Source of the DNA: Paraburkholderia elongata
GTDB taxonomy: Bacteria; Pseudomonadota; Gammaproteobacteria; Burkholderiales; Burkholderiaceae
Reading direction: 5' to 3'
NCBI RefSeq assembly: GCF_013177735.1
Contig: NZ_WOEZ01000074.1
Span: 1 to 64,000 of the forward strand
Length of the DNA stretch: 64,000 nt
In this document: piece by piece, positions 7,521-16,513 of the stretch
How the letters are laid out: each line of letters starts with the position of its first letter
Position numbering within the stretch: the first letter of the stretch is position 1
Made by a program: the position numbers and the translations under genes
Notes under the pieces: generated by a model
What the model was told of the DNA's origin: nothing
Database searches by the model: none
What the model saw: only the letters and a program-made list of their open reading frames with translations

Positions 7521-10500
7521 TTACAATGACACCGGCGGATGAACAGGCACCGTGAACTCAAAGACCGCGCCGCGGGGTACATTTTCGCTCGCCCACAATC
7601 GGCCGCCGTGTGCTTCGATGATCGAGCGGCAGATCGACAGTCCTATCCCCAAGCCGGTAGCCTTTGTCGTGTAAAACGGCTCAAAGAGGCGCTCGATATT
7701 CTCGGGAGCGATGCCCAATCCGGAATCGCGCACCGCCACAAGGACGGGACCCGGCTCATTCATGGCGGTGCTGATCGTCAATTCGCGCGGTCCATCGTCA
7801 ACCGCGCTCATCGCATCAATGGCGTTGATAATGAGGTTCAGCATCACCTGTTGGAGTTGCACCCGGTCGCCTTTGACGAGCGGCAAGTCCTCCGCAAGCT
7901 GCATCCGCACAGAGACGCCGTTCCTGTTTGCTTCACTGGACGTGAGTGCATTGACCTCGCGAATCGCTTCGTTGATCTGCAGAATCTCGTTGCACGTCGG
8001 GGCCTTTTTTACGAGGCCATGAACGCGTTTGATCACCTCGCCTGCGCGCCTCGCGTCGCGGACAATCCGATCAAACGCTTGACGGGCCTCCGTCACTTCG
8101 GCGGGCTCGCGACCGAGCCAGCGCAGACCCGTCGACGCATTGAGTGTGATCCCCGCGATCGGCTGCTTCATTTCGTGGCTGATCGAGGCCGCGAGCTGCC
8201 CAAGCGCCGTGACGCGGTTTGCATGCGCCAGCTGAAGCTGCATCTGGCGCGCATCCGCTTCCGCCCGCTTGCGCTCGCTCAGGTCGAGCACAAACGCGAT
8301 ACCATGAGTCTCGCGCTCTTCCAGCATCGCAACGCCGATCAGCACCGGCACCCGGCTGCCGTCCTTCCTGAAGTACTCTTTCTCGTAGGGCTGCAATATC
8401 CCCGTCTTCTTCAGCTTTTCAAACTCTATTCCGCTGCGCTCGATCCACTCTGGCGGCGTAAGGTCCGACCAGCGCAGATGCCCCGCCAGCAGATCGTCAC
8501 GGTCGTATCCGACGATACGAAGAAAAGCGTCATTCGCTTCGAGGATCCGGCCATCGAGATCCCCAATCAAGACCCCGACGATGTTGGCGTCGACGAGGCG
8601 CCGGATCTTCGCTTCACGTTCCGCAAGATCGCGGTACAGGCCAGCGTTTTCCAATGCGATCGCCGCCTGTGACGCTAGCAGCTTCAACAGGGCGATGCGC
8701 TTCGGAGCAAAGATACCGGGCGCGAGATTGTTCTCCAGGTAGAGCACGCCGATCAGCCTGGCCTGCTTGAGTAACGGCAAGCAAAGGACGGAACGTGCGC
8801 CTTTCTGGCGGATATAGGGATCGGTGGAAAATCGGCTTTCGGCTGAGGCATCATCGACGATGACGGGGTCACGCGTGCTTGCGACATAACGCAAGAGCGA
8901 GTCCGGCAGTGCCACCGGGCTCGGTGACTGTTGCGGCAATTGCACGATGACTTTGCCGCCTTGAATGGTGGCTTCGGCCTCGATGCGCAGTTGGGCGCCC
9001 TGTGGAAGGATCAACAGTCCGCGTTCGGCGCCGGCGTGCTCGACCGCGGTCACCATCAAAGACTTGATCAGGTTTTCAAGCACCATTTCGCCTGAGATTG
9101 CCTGAGCCGTCTTCACGATCGTCGCGACATCCAGTTGCTCGGCGCTTTCCTCGATAGTCGCGCGTGAGACAGGCGCCGCTTCGGGTTTGCCAAAGGGGTA
9201 GCGCCGATCCAGTTGATCGACTTTGCCGTGTGCGCCCCATTGGGAATAGCCGTCCCGCGCCTCGCGCAAATAGGCGTGCGCGGCGCGCTCGAGGCCAGAG
9301 GCGAGGCAGCATTGCCCAGCCAACTCGTTGGCCAATGCCTGATCCTGGACGAATCCGTGCTCGCTTGCCAGGCGGGCGGCTTGCTCATAAAGCTGCATGG
9401 CCTGCATTTCGTGTCCGTTCAGACGGGCCAGTTCGGCGCGCAGCAGCAGATGCTTGTGTGCAAACGTAACCGGGCAGCTTTGCGCCCACCTTTCGAACGC
9501 TTGAATGTTCGCGGCGAGATCAGCCTGGATCTCGGCTTGTCGATCGGTCGATGCGGTGCTGTGAACCGCGGCGAGCGCGAGCGAATAGTAGAAGCAGTAG
9601 TTCGCGAACTGGATATGGCAGCGTCCGGACCATAGAAGCGGCCTGGCGTTGGCGGCACACGCTAGCGCCTTCTCGGGTTCGCCCAGGAGATAGTGCCGCT
9701 GGACCTGCAAAATCCAATAGAAACAGATGACTACGGCGATACCATGATCGGCGATCTGTGCTTCCATCGTCGTGTCCTCGATCACCGTCTGGTCGCCGGG
9801 GCGCCCGCGTAGCCTATGAATGAATGACTGGATGCCCGAGAGAATATTGTGTACGTGACGGAAGTTGATTCGATTGACGAACTCGATTGCCTTGATCGAT
9901 TCGAGCCACACCTCGTCGAGATGATCGCCGCGAGCCAGTAGATCGGTGAGCCGATGTTCAAGACTGAAACAGGTATAGATGACCTCGCCTGTCTCTTGCG
10001 CATGCCGAATGGCAGTATCGACGCACCCCAATCCGACCGCGATCGGCTGGGTCCAGAGAACCGCCATTTGCATACAGAAGTGCGCGGCCACTTGTTGAGC
10101 CGCGAAGCGGTGTTTCTCCGCCACTGCAACCGCCAACCGGCCGAATGCCTCGCCGTCCCGGTATCGGTGGAAAAACGGGCCCACAAGGACGGAGATGAAC
10201 CCATAGGCGAGGACAGCCGAATCGGTTGTGCCGTATTGCATCGTCACGGTGACCATCCGGTAAGCAATCGTCTGGGCCAGATTGATATCGGTGAAATAGG
10301 CTGTCTGCGCTAGCATGTGGAAGACGTTCATGACCTCCCGCATCTCCGGGTCCTCCATCATCGGCAGGCCAAGGAGGCTTTCGATCGGGCGCGAGCCGAG
10401 GTGCGTCCAGACGGCATCGTATTCTGCCAATACTTCGTCATCCGTAGGATGCTCCGGCAATTCGATGTCGAACATGCCCAGACATTCGCGGGCGGTACTG

Positions 10501-13007
10501 ACAGCGGACGCATTGTCGCCATTCATCAACTGCAGGACCATCCTGAGCCGGTAGGCTTCGGCGCGGTGGACCTTCGATCGCGCTCGAAGCAATATCTCAT
10601 CGATCCATCGGGTGGCTTCGCCGAAATGGGAGAGAAGAAACTCGCAGTCGGCCCGCTCGAACCAGACATTGAAGGTCAACTCGTAGCAGTCGTTCCACCC
10701 TTGCTCCGAAAGGAGTGACTCAGCTGCCGCGAGATAGTTGCAGGCCGAACGGTAAGCGGTGGAGGCCTTCGCCTTTTTCGCAGCTTCGAGGTTGAGGGCG
10801 GCTGCGCGATATCGTTCGGGCCGCTCGACAATGAGCTCGCAGCCAAGATTCAATTGATTCACGAGATCAAATATCCTGGCCGCAAGCTCCGCATCACCGA
10901 GCCGCAACAAGAGCAGACGGCCAATGCGTAAGTGATGTTCCGCGCGGGAAACGGCTGGGATCAGCGCATACGCGGCTTCTTGCACCCGGTCATGCAGGAA
11001 CTTGAAGCTGCGGTCCATGGGAATGATCGCACCGGCTCGGACGGCGTCGGCGAGACCCGCATGCACCTTTGCCTCGGAGTCGCCCGAGACGCTCGCGAGG
11101 GTGCTGAAGTCGGCCTGGCTGCCCAGGCAGGCAAGCAACTTCAACGCGTCCTGTGCGGCAGGCGAAAGCCGCTGCAGCCTGCGGATCATCAGGTCCACGA
11201 CGTTTTCGGTGAAGCCTTTTGCGTCGATGCACTCAAGATTCCATCGCCACGAGGCCGAATTCGGCTCGAATTCGAGGAGACCTTCCTCAAAGAGATTCGT
11301 CAAAAACTGGCCCGCAAAGAAAGGATTGCCGCCGGTCTTCTGGTGAACCAGCCTCGCCAGAGGCAAGGCTTGCTCGCGCGTGCATCTGAAAGCGTCGCAA
11401 AGCAATTCGCTGAAGTCGTTCGGCGAGAGTGGGCCGAGTACGATCTCGTGCACCGTCGTCCCGGCCTTGCGAATCGAACCGAGCGTCCCCATCAGTGGAT
11501 GCCCGCGCCCGACTTCGTTGTCGCGATACGCGCCGATCAACAGCAGGTGGCGCGTGTCCAGATTCGTTATCAGATATTCGACCACGGTCAAGGTGGCCGG
11601 ATCGAGCCACTGCAGGTCATCGACGAAAATGACGAGCGGATGCTCGGCGCGCGCGAACACGCCGACAAACTTTTGAAAGACCGATTGAAACCGCAACTGG
11701 GTTTCCAGTGGCGAGAGTGCGGCAACCGGGGGCTGCGGCCCGATCAAGCTCGCGAGTTCAGGAATCAGATCGGTCAGCAACCGCCCGTGCTGGCCAACGG
11801 CTTCTTCGATCGCGCCGCGCCAACGCGCAGCGTCGGTATCTTGACCGTTCAGGATTTGTCGGATCAATTCCGCAAATGCCTGGGCCAACGTGGAGTATGG
11901 GATGTCCCTCAGGCGCAGGTCGAACTTTCCCGAGATGAAGATACCCCGAGGCAGCACGATCACCTTGTGCAACTCGTTGACGACGGAGGATTTGCCAATC
12001 CCCGAGTAGCCGGAGACAAGGACGAGTTCCGGCGTGCCTTGCGTTACGACGCGCTCGAAGGCATCCAGAAGCGTCGTGATATCAATGTCGCGCCCGTAGA
12101 GCTTCTCGGGGATCAAAAGCTGCCGCGTCGTATCGTGCGTTCCGAGCGGGAAAGGATCGATCTGATGAACGGCTTCCCACTCCGCCAGGCATCTTCTGAG
12201 GTCCCACTCCAGACCGCTTGCGGTTTGATAGCGATCCTCGGCGGGTTTCGACAGAAGTTTCATCACGATTGCCGAGAGCGCGGCAGGGATGCCTTTGGCG
12301 CGCTCACCCGGCGCAGCGGGCTGCCGCGCAATGTGGCAGTGCACCCATTCCAGGGGATCCTGCGCAGTGAAAGGGAGGGTCCCGGTCAACATCTCGTACA
12401 GCGTGACCCCGAGCGCGTATAAATCGCTGCGCGAATCGATCGACCGGTTCATCCGTCCGGTCTGCTCCGGAGCCATATACGCGAGGGTTCCTGCGATCAG
12501 CTCGGGATGTTCCGGCCTCTGGCGTTCGCGCGGAAGTCGTGAGGCGATGCCGAAGCCGGTGAGCCTGACTTCGCCCGTTGCATCGTTCACCAGGATATGA
12601 GCCGGCTTGATGTCCTTATGGATGAGACCGTGCTGATGGGCCTGGCCCAACACGGTGACGATGCCGATGGCGAGCTGCAGGAAGCGTTCCAACTGAAGGG
12701 GGGCGCCGAGCAGCCGGTCGAGCGGCTCACCGCCCGGATCCTCAAGCACCAGCAGCGTCCCACCGCCTTCGTGCACCAGCTCCAGCGGTCGCACCGCCCA
12801 CGCGCCATCGAGTTCATCCTTCAGCTCGAATTCGTGAGCGAGCTGATCGAGGCTGGCAGCTGAAGGTACCTCGACGGCGGGCCGCGCAATGAGTAGTGTC
12901 TCGTCGCCGCCATCGGCCGGCCGTCGTGCCCGGCTGAAGACGCGCTCGCCATCCTCCCACAAGGTCTGGAGGCTGTTACACATCTCGCCGTAATCATGGG
13001 TAGCCAT
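7521..13007 (-). CDS. Giant pseudokinase / AAA-ATPase / GAF / PAS / histidine kinase
   Basis: 1828 residues from ATG 13007; the longer frame upstream to 13304 lacks a signal. Order: a Ser/Thr-kinase-like domain (about 10-275), an AAA-type ATPase with Walker A GYSGIGKSS (333-341) and Walker B LVIFVDDLQWLD, a long helical TPR-like region (about 700-1270), a GAF domain, a PAS domain with PAC, HisKA with His1611 in SISHEMKQPIAG, and an ATPase domain (DSGLG, GLGIGLSICRS). In the kinase domain the catalytic loop reads HKDIKPAH (130-137), with His where the metal-binding Asn is expected, and the DFG motif reads GFG (Gly151), so protein phosphorylation is doubtful. It has no output domain. Its HisKA/ATPase module closely resembles that of the adjacent FixL-like kinase, so it may feed the same regulators. 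Confidence 0.9.
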   Translation of the reverse strand: MATHDYGEMCNSLQTLWEDGERVFSRARRPADGGDETLLIARPAVEVPSAASLDQLAHEFELKDELDGAWAVRPLELVHEGGGTLLVLEDPGGEPLDRLLGAPLQLERFLQLAIGIVTVLGQAHQHGLIHKDIKPAHILVNDATGEVRLTGFGIASRLPRERQRPEHPELIAGTLAYMAPEQTGRMNRSIDSRSDLYALGVTLYEMLTGTLPFTAQDPLEWVHCHIARQPAAPGERAKGIPAALSAIVMKLLSKPAEDRYQTASGLEWDLRRCLAEWEAVHQIDPFPLGTHDTTRQLLIPEKLYGRDIDITTLLDAFERVVTQGTPELVLVSGYSGIGKSSVVNELHKVIVLPRGIFISGKFDLRLRDIPYSTLAQAFAELIRQILNGQDTDAARWRGAIEEAVGQHGRLLTDLIPELASLIGPQPPVAALSPLETQLRFQSVFQKFVGVFARAEHPLVIFVDDLQWLDPATLTVVEYLITNLDTRHLLLIGAYRDNEVGRGHPLMGTLGSIRKAGTTVHEIVLGPLSPNDFSELLCDAFRCTREQALPLARLVHQKTGGNPFFAGQFLTNLFEEGLLEFEPNSASWRWNLECIDAKGFTENVVDLMIRRLQRLSPAAQDALKLLACLGSQADFSTLASVSGDSEAKVHAGLADAVRAGAIIPMDRSFKFLHDRVQEAAYALIPAVSRAEHHLRIGRLLLLRLGDAELAARIFDLVNQLNLGCELIVERPERYRAAALNLEAAKKAKASTAYRSACNYLAAAESLLSEQGWNDCYELTFNVWFERADCEFLLSHFGEATRWIDEILLRARSKVHRAEAYRLRMVLQLMNGDNASAVSTARECLGMFDIELPEHPTDDEVLAEYDAVWTHLGSRPIESLLGLPMMEDPEMREVMNVFHMLAQTAYFTDINLAQTIAYRMVTVTMQYGTTDSAVLAYGFISVLVGPFFHRYRDGEAFGRLAVAVAEKHRFAAQQVAAHFCMQMAVLWTQPIAVGLGCVDTAIRHAQETGEVIYTCFSLEHRLTDLLARGDHLDEVWLESIKAIEFVNRINFRHVHNILSGIQSFIHRLRGRPGDQTVIEDTTMEAQIADHGIAVVICFYWILQVQRHYLLGEPEKALACAANARPLLWSGRCHIQFANYCFYYSLALAAVHSTASTDRQAEIQADLAANIQAFERWAQSCPVTFAHKHLLLRAELARLNGHEMQAMQLYEQAARLASEHGFVQDQALANELAGQCCLASGLERAAHAYLREARDGYSQWGAHGKVDQLDRRYPFGKPEAAPVSRATIEESAEQLDVATIVKTAQAISGEMVLENLIKSLMVTAVEHAGAERGLLILPQGAQLRIEAEATIQGGKVIVQLPQQSPSPVALPDSLLRYVASTRDPVIVDDASAESRFSTDPYIRQKGARSVLCLPLLKQARLIGVLYLENNLAPGIFAPKRIALLKLLASQAAIALENAGLYRDLAEREAKIRRLVDANIVGVLIGDLDGRILEANDAFLRIVGYDRDDLLAGHLRWSDLTPPEWIERSGIEFEKLKKTGILQPYEKEYFRKDGSRVPVLIGVAMLEERETHGIAFVLDLSERKRAEADARQMQLQLAHANRVTALGQLAASISHEMKQPIAGITLNASTGLRWLGREPAEVTEARQAFDRIVRDARRAGEVIKRVHGLVKKAPTCNEILQINEAIREVNALTSSEANRNGVSVRMQLAEDLPLVKGDRVQLQQVMLNLIINAIDAMSAVDDGPRELTISTAMNEPGPVLVAVRDSGLGIAPENIERLFEPFYTTKATGLGIGLSICRSIIEAHGGRLWASENVPRGAVFEFTVPVHPPVSL

Positions 13008-13103
13008 TTGCCGCCCCCCCGTCATCTCGCCAGAATACACCCGACGACTTATGAAGGCGGAGCCCGGTCTTTGACGAGAAATGGGTCCTGCGCGACACAA
13101 TTC

Positions 13104-13124
13104 GCATCCCGCATCCCGCATCCC
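13104..13124. repeat. Three tandem GCATCCC heptamers
   Basis: GCATCCC is repeated three times head to tail just upstream of the giant kinase gene start, in its probable promoter region. The copy number may vary by slippage. No factor is known to me for this motif. Confidence 0.6.
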
Positions 13125-13269
13125 GCGGCCAGCGGACCTCGGCTGGTGACCGTTTAGGCTCGCGAGAAATTGCAGAGAGTCTTTGCGAGCAAGTGTCGGT
13201 TTTGCACTGAAAAGCGGCCATAGTTGAGAAGCCGGGCCCAGCGGCCGCTTCACGCCCTGAGTCAATCCG

Positions 13270-13617
13270 TCAAGCATTTCGAGGGGGAAGCGCGAGGCTT
13301 CCAAGGAGAGGCGAGCCCCGCTTCCTCAATGCATTCAGATAGACGCTTTCGTCGTACAGTGTCCGTGTTTGCCAGCAGCGGTACAGGATCCGTATCCACT
13401 TGAATGCCAACGCCCTGACGGCAGCCTGATATGAAGCGCCTTTGGCTCGTTGCTGCCGGTAGTAGGCGCCCGCCCAGAATGACTTGTTGATTGTCTGAGC
13501 GGCCCATTCCACGAATGTCTGGCGCAGGAACGTCGGACATTGCCAGCGCCAATGCACCCAGCATTTCTTGCCGCTGCGCTCAGTGACCGGTGCAATGCCA
13601 GAATATTTCTGCAGTTC
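13270..13617 (-). mobile_element. IS110-family transposase C-terminal remnant
   Basis: About 115 codons of the Transposase_20-type C-terminal domain, in frame with the tauE fragment. The RuvC-like DEDD half is absent. It is not the missing half of the element at 55.3 kb: the region around the PGIGP/SGIAP motif differs in type. Confidence 0.75.
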
Positions 13618-13938
13618 AGCAGCGTGCCGGCGAAGCTCCACCGCGTTCTCGCTCGCCATCCACCGGGTCGTGACTGCCGTGCAAACCATTGCGACCAACG
13701 CGAGTGGAATCACCGTGCGCCAGCGTACCGCCCTCGCCCAGCTGCGTACGCCTTGCAGCGAGGTCGCAAAATGGATGAGGACGATCAACACGCCGGCTTC
13801 GGGAGCGGGGATCAGCAGCCCGAACAACGGCGCCATGACGAGCGCGCCGCCGAATCCGGTCAGACCTTTTGCCATGCCCGCCACCAGGGTCACCAGGGCC
13901 AGACATCCCAGTATGGAAGGGGTATCGGCAACATTCAT
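13270..13938 (-). pseudogene. TauE/SafE-family permease N-terminus fused to an IS110-family transposase C-terminus
   Basis: The first ~105 codons encode a TauE/SafE-type membrane protein (MAKGLTGFGGALVMAPLFGL, three to four hydrophobic helices), a family of anion or sulfite exporters usually of about 250 residues. From about 13617 the same frame continues as the C-terminal part of an IS110-type transposase (ELQKYSGIAPVTERSGKK, then CWVHWRWQCPTFLRQTF and AAVRALAFKWIRILYRCWQ). The chimeric ORF is open by chance. The permease has lost its second half and the transposase its catalytic N-terminus, so neither should function. Confidence 0.85.
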
Positions 13939-14185
13939 AATTCGTTTGTTCGCAATAGACGGAGAATCGAAGGTCAGATCGATTGCTACGTTTCGCGCAC
14001 GACGACATCTTCAGGAAAGGGCCGGTATCGTCGCAGTATTCCGAACGACCGCGTAGTGCCAGTGGCGCCCTTTCGATGGTGCCAGCCGGGACTGGCGCCC
14101 CCGACGCCGCGTTATCGAAAGCGGTCGCAAAACGGGACTTAACTTGCAATTTTCCGTCTTTGTACTTTCTTGTGGTCGAACACGC

Positions 14186-15565
14186 TTACAAGGCGTCCCT
14201 GCCTGCATAACGCGTCGCCACGGCCAACGCGATGCTCCAGACCAGCGCGGTCAGAAGCGACAGGCCGATCGCCAGATAGACAGCCACGCGAATCCCGGCG
14301 TCGAGCGGCTGGATCGTGCTCATCAACGCGCCGAAGATCGCGACGCCAAATGCGGAACCTGTCTGTCGGCTCGCGTTGAGCACGCCCGCCGCGACGCCGG
14401 CACGCGCCTTGTCCACCGCCGTCATCAACGCGGCGGTCGCCGCCGGCGTAATCACCCCCGCGCCGAAACCGATAGCTGGAAAGCAAAGCGCAATACGCCA
14501 ATACGGCGCATCGTCCGCGAGCGCGACGAGCCCGGCGAACCCCAGTGCATACAGCAGGAAGCCACCGCAAACGAGCCGGTGCGCGCCATACGCCCTGTTC
14601 AATGCGCCGGATACGAAGCTGCCGATGGTCACCATCGCGGTCAACGGCAGGAATGCCAGGCCGGTCCGCAACGGCGACCATCCGCGGGCAGACTGGAAGT
14701 ACAGGCTCAGCAGGAAAAACAAGCCGTAGAAGACCAGTCCGGACACCAGCGAAGCAAACGCCGAGGCAGAAAACACCGGACTACGAAAGAAGTGTAAAGG
14801 TAGCATCGGTTGTTTGCGTTTGGTCTCGACCAGCACGAACGCGACCCAAGCGGTAAGCGCGACCACCACGCCCGCACTTAGGCCGCCCGCGTGCCACCCG
14901 AGCTTCGCCCCTTCGATCAACACGGCCACCGACGCGCCAAGCGCCACGATAGCGAGCACCTGCCCGGCGATATCCATCGGCCTGTCCGCCGCGGCCGGTC
15001 GGACCGAGTCGACGCGCGTGGTCAGCCAGGCGCCGATCAACGCGATCGGTACATTCACCAGAAAAATGCTTCGCCAGCCCAGCAGATGAATCAGCAGACC
15101 ACCGGCGAGAGGCCCCGCCGCCATCGCGATGCCGCCGCATCCGGCCCATGCGCCGATCGCGCTGGCTCGCTGCCGCGCAACCGGAAAAGCATGATTGATA
15201 AGGGTCAGTGAACACGGCACCAATAATGCCGCGCCGACGCCTTGCAATATCCGCGCGGCAACCAGAATCTGCAAATCCGGCGCCAATCCGCATAACGCCG
15301 ATGCGCAGGCGAAAATCAGCAATCCGGTGAGATAGACAGTCTTCGCGCCGAGCCGGTCGCCTAGTGCGCCACCGCTCAGCAGCAAGCTCGCAAACGTCAG
15401 CGTATAAGCGTTGACCACCCATTGCAGGCCGCTGATATCCGAGCCCAGACTGCCCGCAACCGGTCCCAGCGCGACGTTCACGATCGACGTATCCAGTATG
15501 ACAATGACGTAGCTGAGGCTCGTCGCGATCAATACCCGTTTCTGATATTCACGTTCATTGTTCAA
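14186..15565 (-). CDS. MFS drug exporter, DHA2/EmrB-like (14 TM)
   Basis: About 459 residues with roughly 14 hydrophobic helices. It has the DHA2 signature LDTSIVNVALGPVAGSL in helix 1, GGALGDRLGAK in loop 2-3, and RILQGVGAALLVPCSL in helix 4, all diagnostic of proton-driven multidrug exporters. A TTG start at 15565 (preceded by AGGGG) places residue 1 just before helix 1. The frame is open to an ATG at 15703, but that would add a non-conserved 46-residue extension across the intergenic region. It is divergent from an ArsR-type regulator, which probably represses it. Confidence 0.88.
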   Translation of the reverse strand: MNNEREYQKRVLIATSLSYVIVILDTSIVNVALGPVAGSLGSDISGLQWVVNAYTLTFASLLLSGGALGDRLGAKTVYLTGLLIFACASALCGLAPDLQILVAARILQGVGAALLVPCSLTLINHAFPVARQRASAIGAWAGCGGIAMAAGPLAGGLLIHLLGWRSIFLVNVPIALIGAWLTTRVDSVRPAAADRPMDIAGQVLAIVALGASVAVLIEGAKLGWHAGGLSAGVVVALTAWVAFVLVETKRKQPMLPLHFFRSPVFSASAFASLVSGLVFYGLFFLLSLYFQSARGWSPLRTGLAFLPLTAMVTIGSFVSGALNRAYGAHRLVCGGFLLYALGFAGLVALADDAPYWRIALCFPAIGFGAGVITPAATAALMTAVDKARAGVAAGVLNASRQTGSAFGVAIFGALMSTIQPLDAGIRVAVYLAIGLSLLTALVWSIALAVATRYAGRDAL

Positions 15566-15625
15566 GAGTTCCAGCCCCTGGTTATCGGTTCGCCGTTGAC
15601 TATAAGGCGGCCCGCACAGAGAATG

Positions 15626-15711
15626 CTTCGAGCTGTATCGAAGTGTTAGAGCGAACAAACGAACGGTTCTTCGCCTGCCAACAGGTATCAAACGCGCATC
15701 CAACGCGCATC
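15626..15711. promoter_or_regulatory. Candidate operator region between exporter and ArsR regulator
   Basis: The divergent gap contains the dyad CTTCGA-N6-TCGAAG (15626-15643), the size expected for an ArsR winged-helix dimer. It also has two direct copies of AACGCGCATC (15691-15700 and 15702-15711) spaced by one helical turn. Either may be the binding site; only footprinting would tell. Confidence 0.4.
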
Positions 15712-15732
15712 AATGACGGACGCTGCAAATAA

Positions 15733-16437
15733 ATGGGCCAGCACAATATTTCGAGCGTTGCACACCTGATCGCCGAGCCGGTTCGTTCGGTGATGCTGAT
15801 CACACTCGCCGACGGCCGTGCCATGTCGGCCAGCGCGCTTGCGGAAGCGGCGGGCGTCACTGCGCAGACCGCCAGTTCGCACCTCGCCAAGCTTCTCGAC
15901 GGCGGCTTGCTGAGCGTGGAGAGCAAGGGCCGGCATCGCTATTACCGGCTCGCCGGCGCGCATGTTTCGCACGTGCTTGAAAGCCTCGCGTCGATCGGGC
16001 CGGTCACCCCGGCCTGGCGCAATACGCCGAGTCGCCCGGCCCAGGCGCTGCGTTTCGCGCGCTGCTGCTACGACCATCTAGCGGGTCAGATTGGCGTCGC
16101 GGTGACGCAAAGCATGCTCACGCGGGGTTTCATCGTCGAGGCGGGCGAGCGCCAATACGCACTCACCGCGCCCGGCTGCGAGTGGCTGCAGCAACTCGGC
16201 ATCGACATGGGAGATCCGGCGTTCGACCAGGCGGACCATGCGCGCCAATGTCTTGACTGGACCGAGCGGCAGTATCACGTCGCGGGGCCGTTAGGCGCGC
16301 GGCTGATGGACGCCTTCCTTGCGTGGGGCTGGATGCGCAGGTCACCCACTACGCGATCGGTGACCGTCACGGCGCCCGGCTGGGAGGGGCTCAAGGAACA
16401 TTTCGGCATCGCGCGCGAGGCTTGCGAAGCTGATTGA
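15733..16437 (+). CDS. ArsR-family winged-helix transcriptional regulator
   Basis: 234 residues. The N-terminal winged helix (about 8-85) reads ISSVAHLIAEPVRSVMLITL, then VTAQTASSHLAKLLDGGLL and RHRYYRL, the ArsR pattern. No CxC metal site is visible in the recognition helix region, so it probably senses an organic ligand rather than a metal. The larger C-terminal half (about 100-230) is an added domain found in some ArsR relatives. Divergent orientation to the DHA2 exporter suggests it is that gene's repressor. Confidence 0.82.
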   Translation: MGQHNISSVAHLIAEPVRSVMLITLADGRAMSASALAEAAGVTAQTASSHLAKLLDGGLLSVESKGRHRYYRLAGAHVSHVLESLASIGPVTPAWRNTPSRPAQALRFARCCYDHLAGQIGVAVTQSMLTRGFIVEAGERQYALTAPGCEWLQQLGIDMGDPAFDQADHARQCLDWTERQYHVAGPLGARLMDAFLAWGWMRRSPTTRSVTVTAPGWEGLKEHFGIAREACEAD

Positions 16438-16513
16438 AAGCCGTAGGCCACGCTGGCCGCCCAATTGTTAAATCCCCGCCCCGCCGGTTCGTCTTGTTGA
16501 AGCCGGCTCACCG

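Noticed and set aside
10932..12422. A 496-codon plus-strand ORF inside the giant kinase gene
   Set aside because: Pure shadow of the kinase/AAA region; the minus strand has continuous domain motifs.
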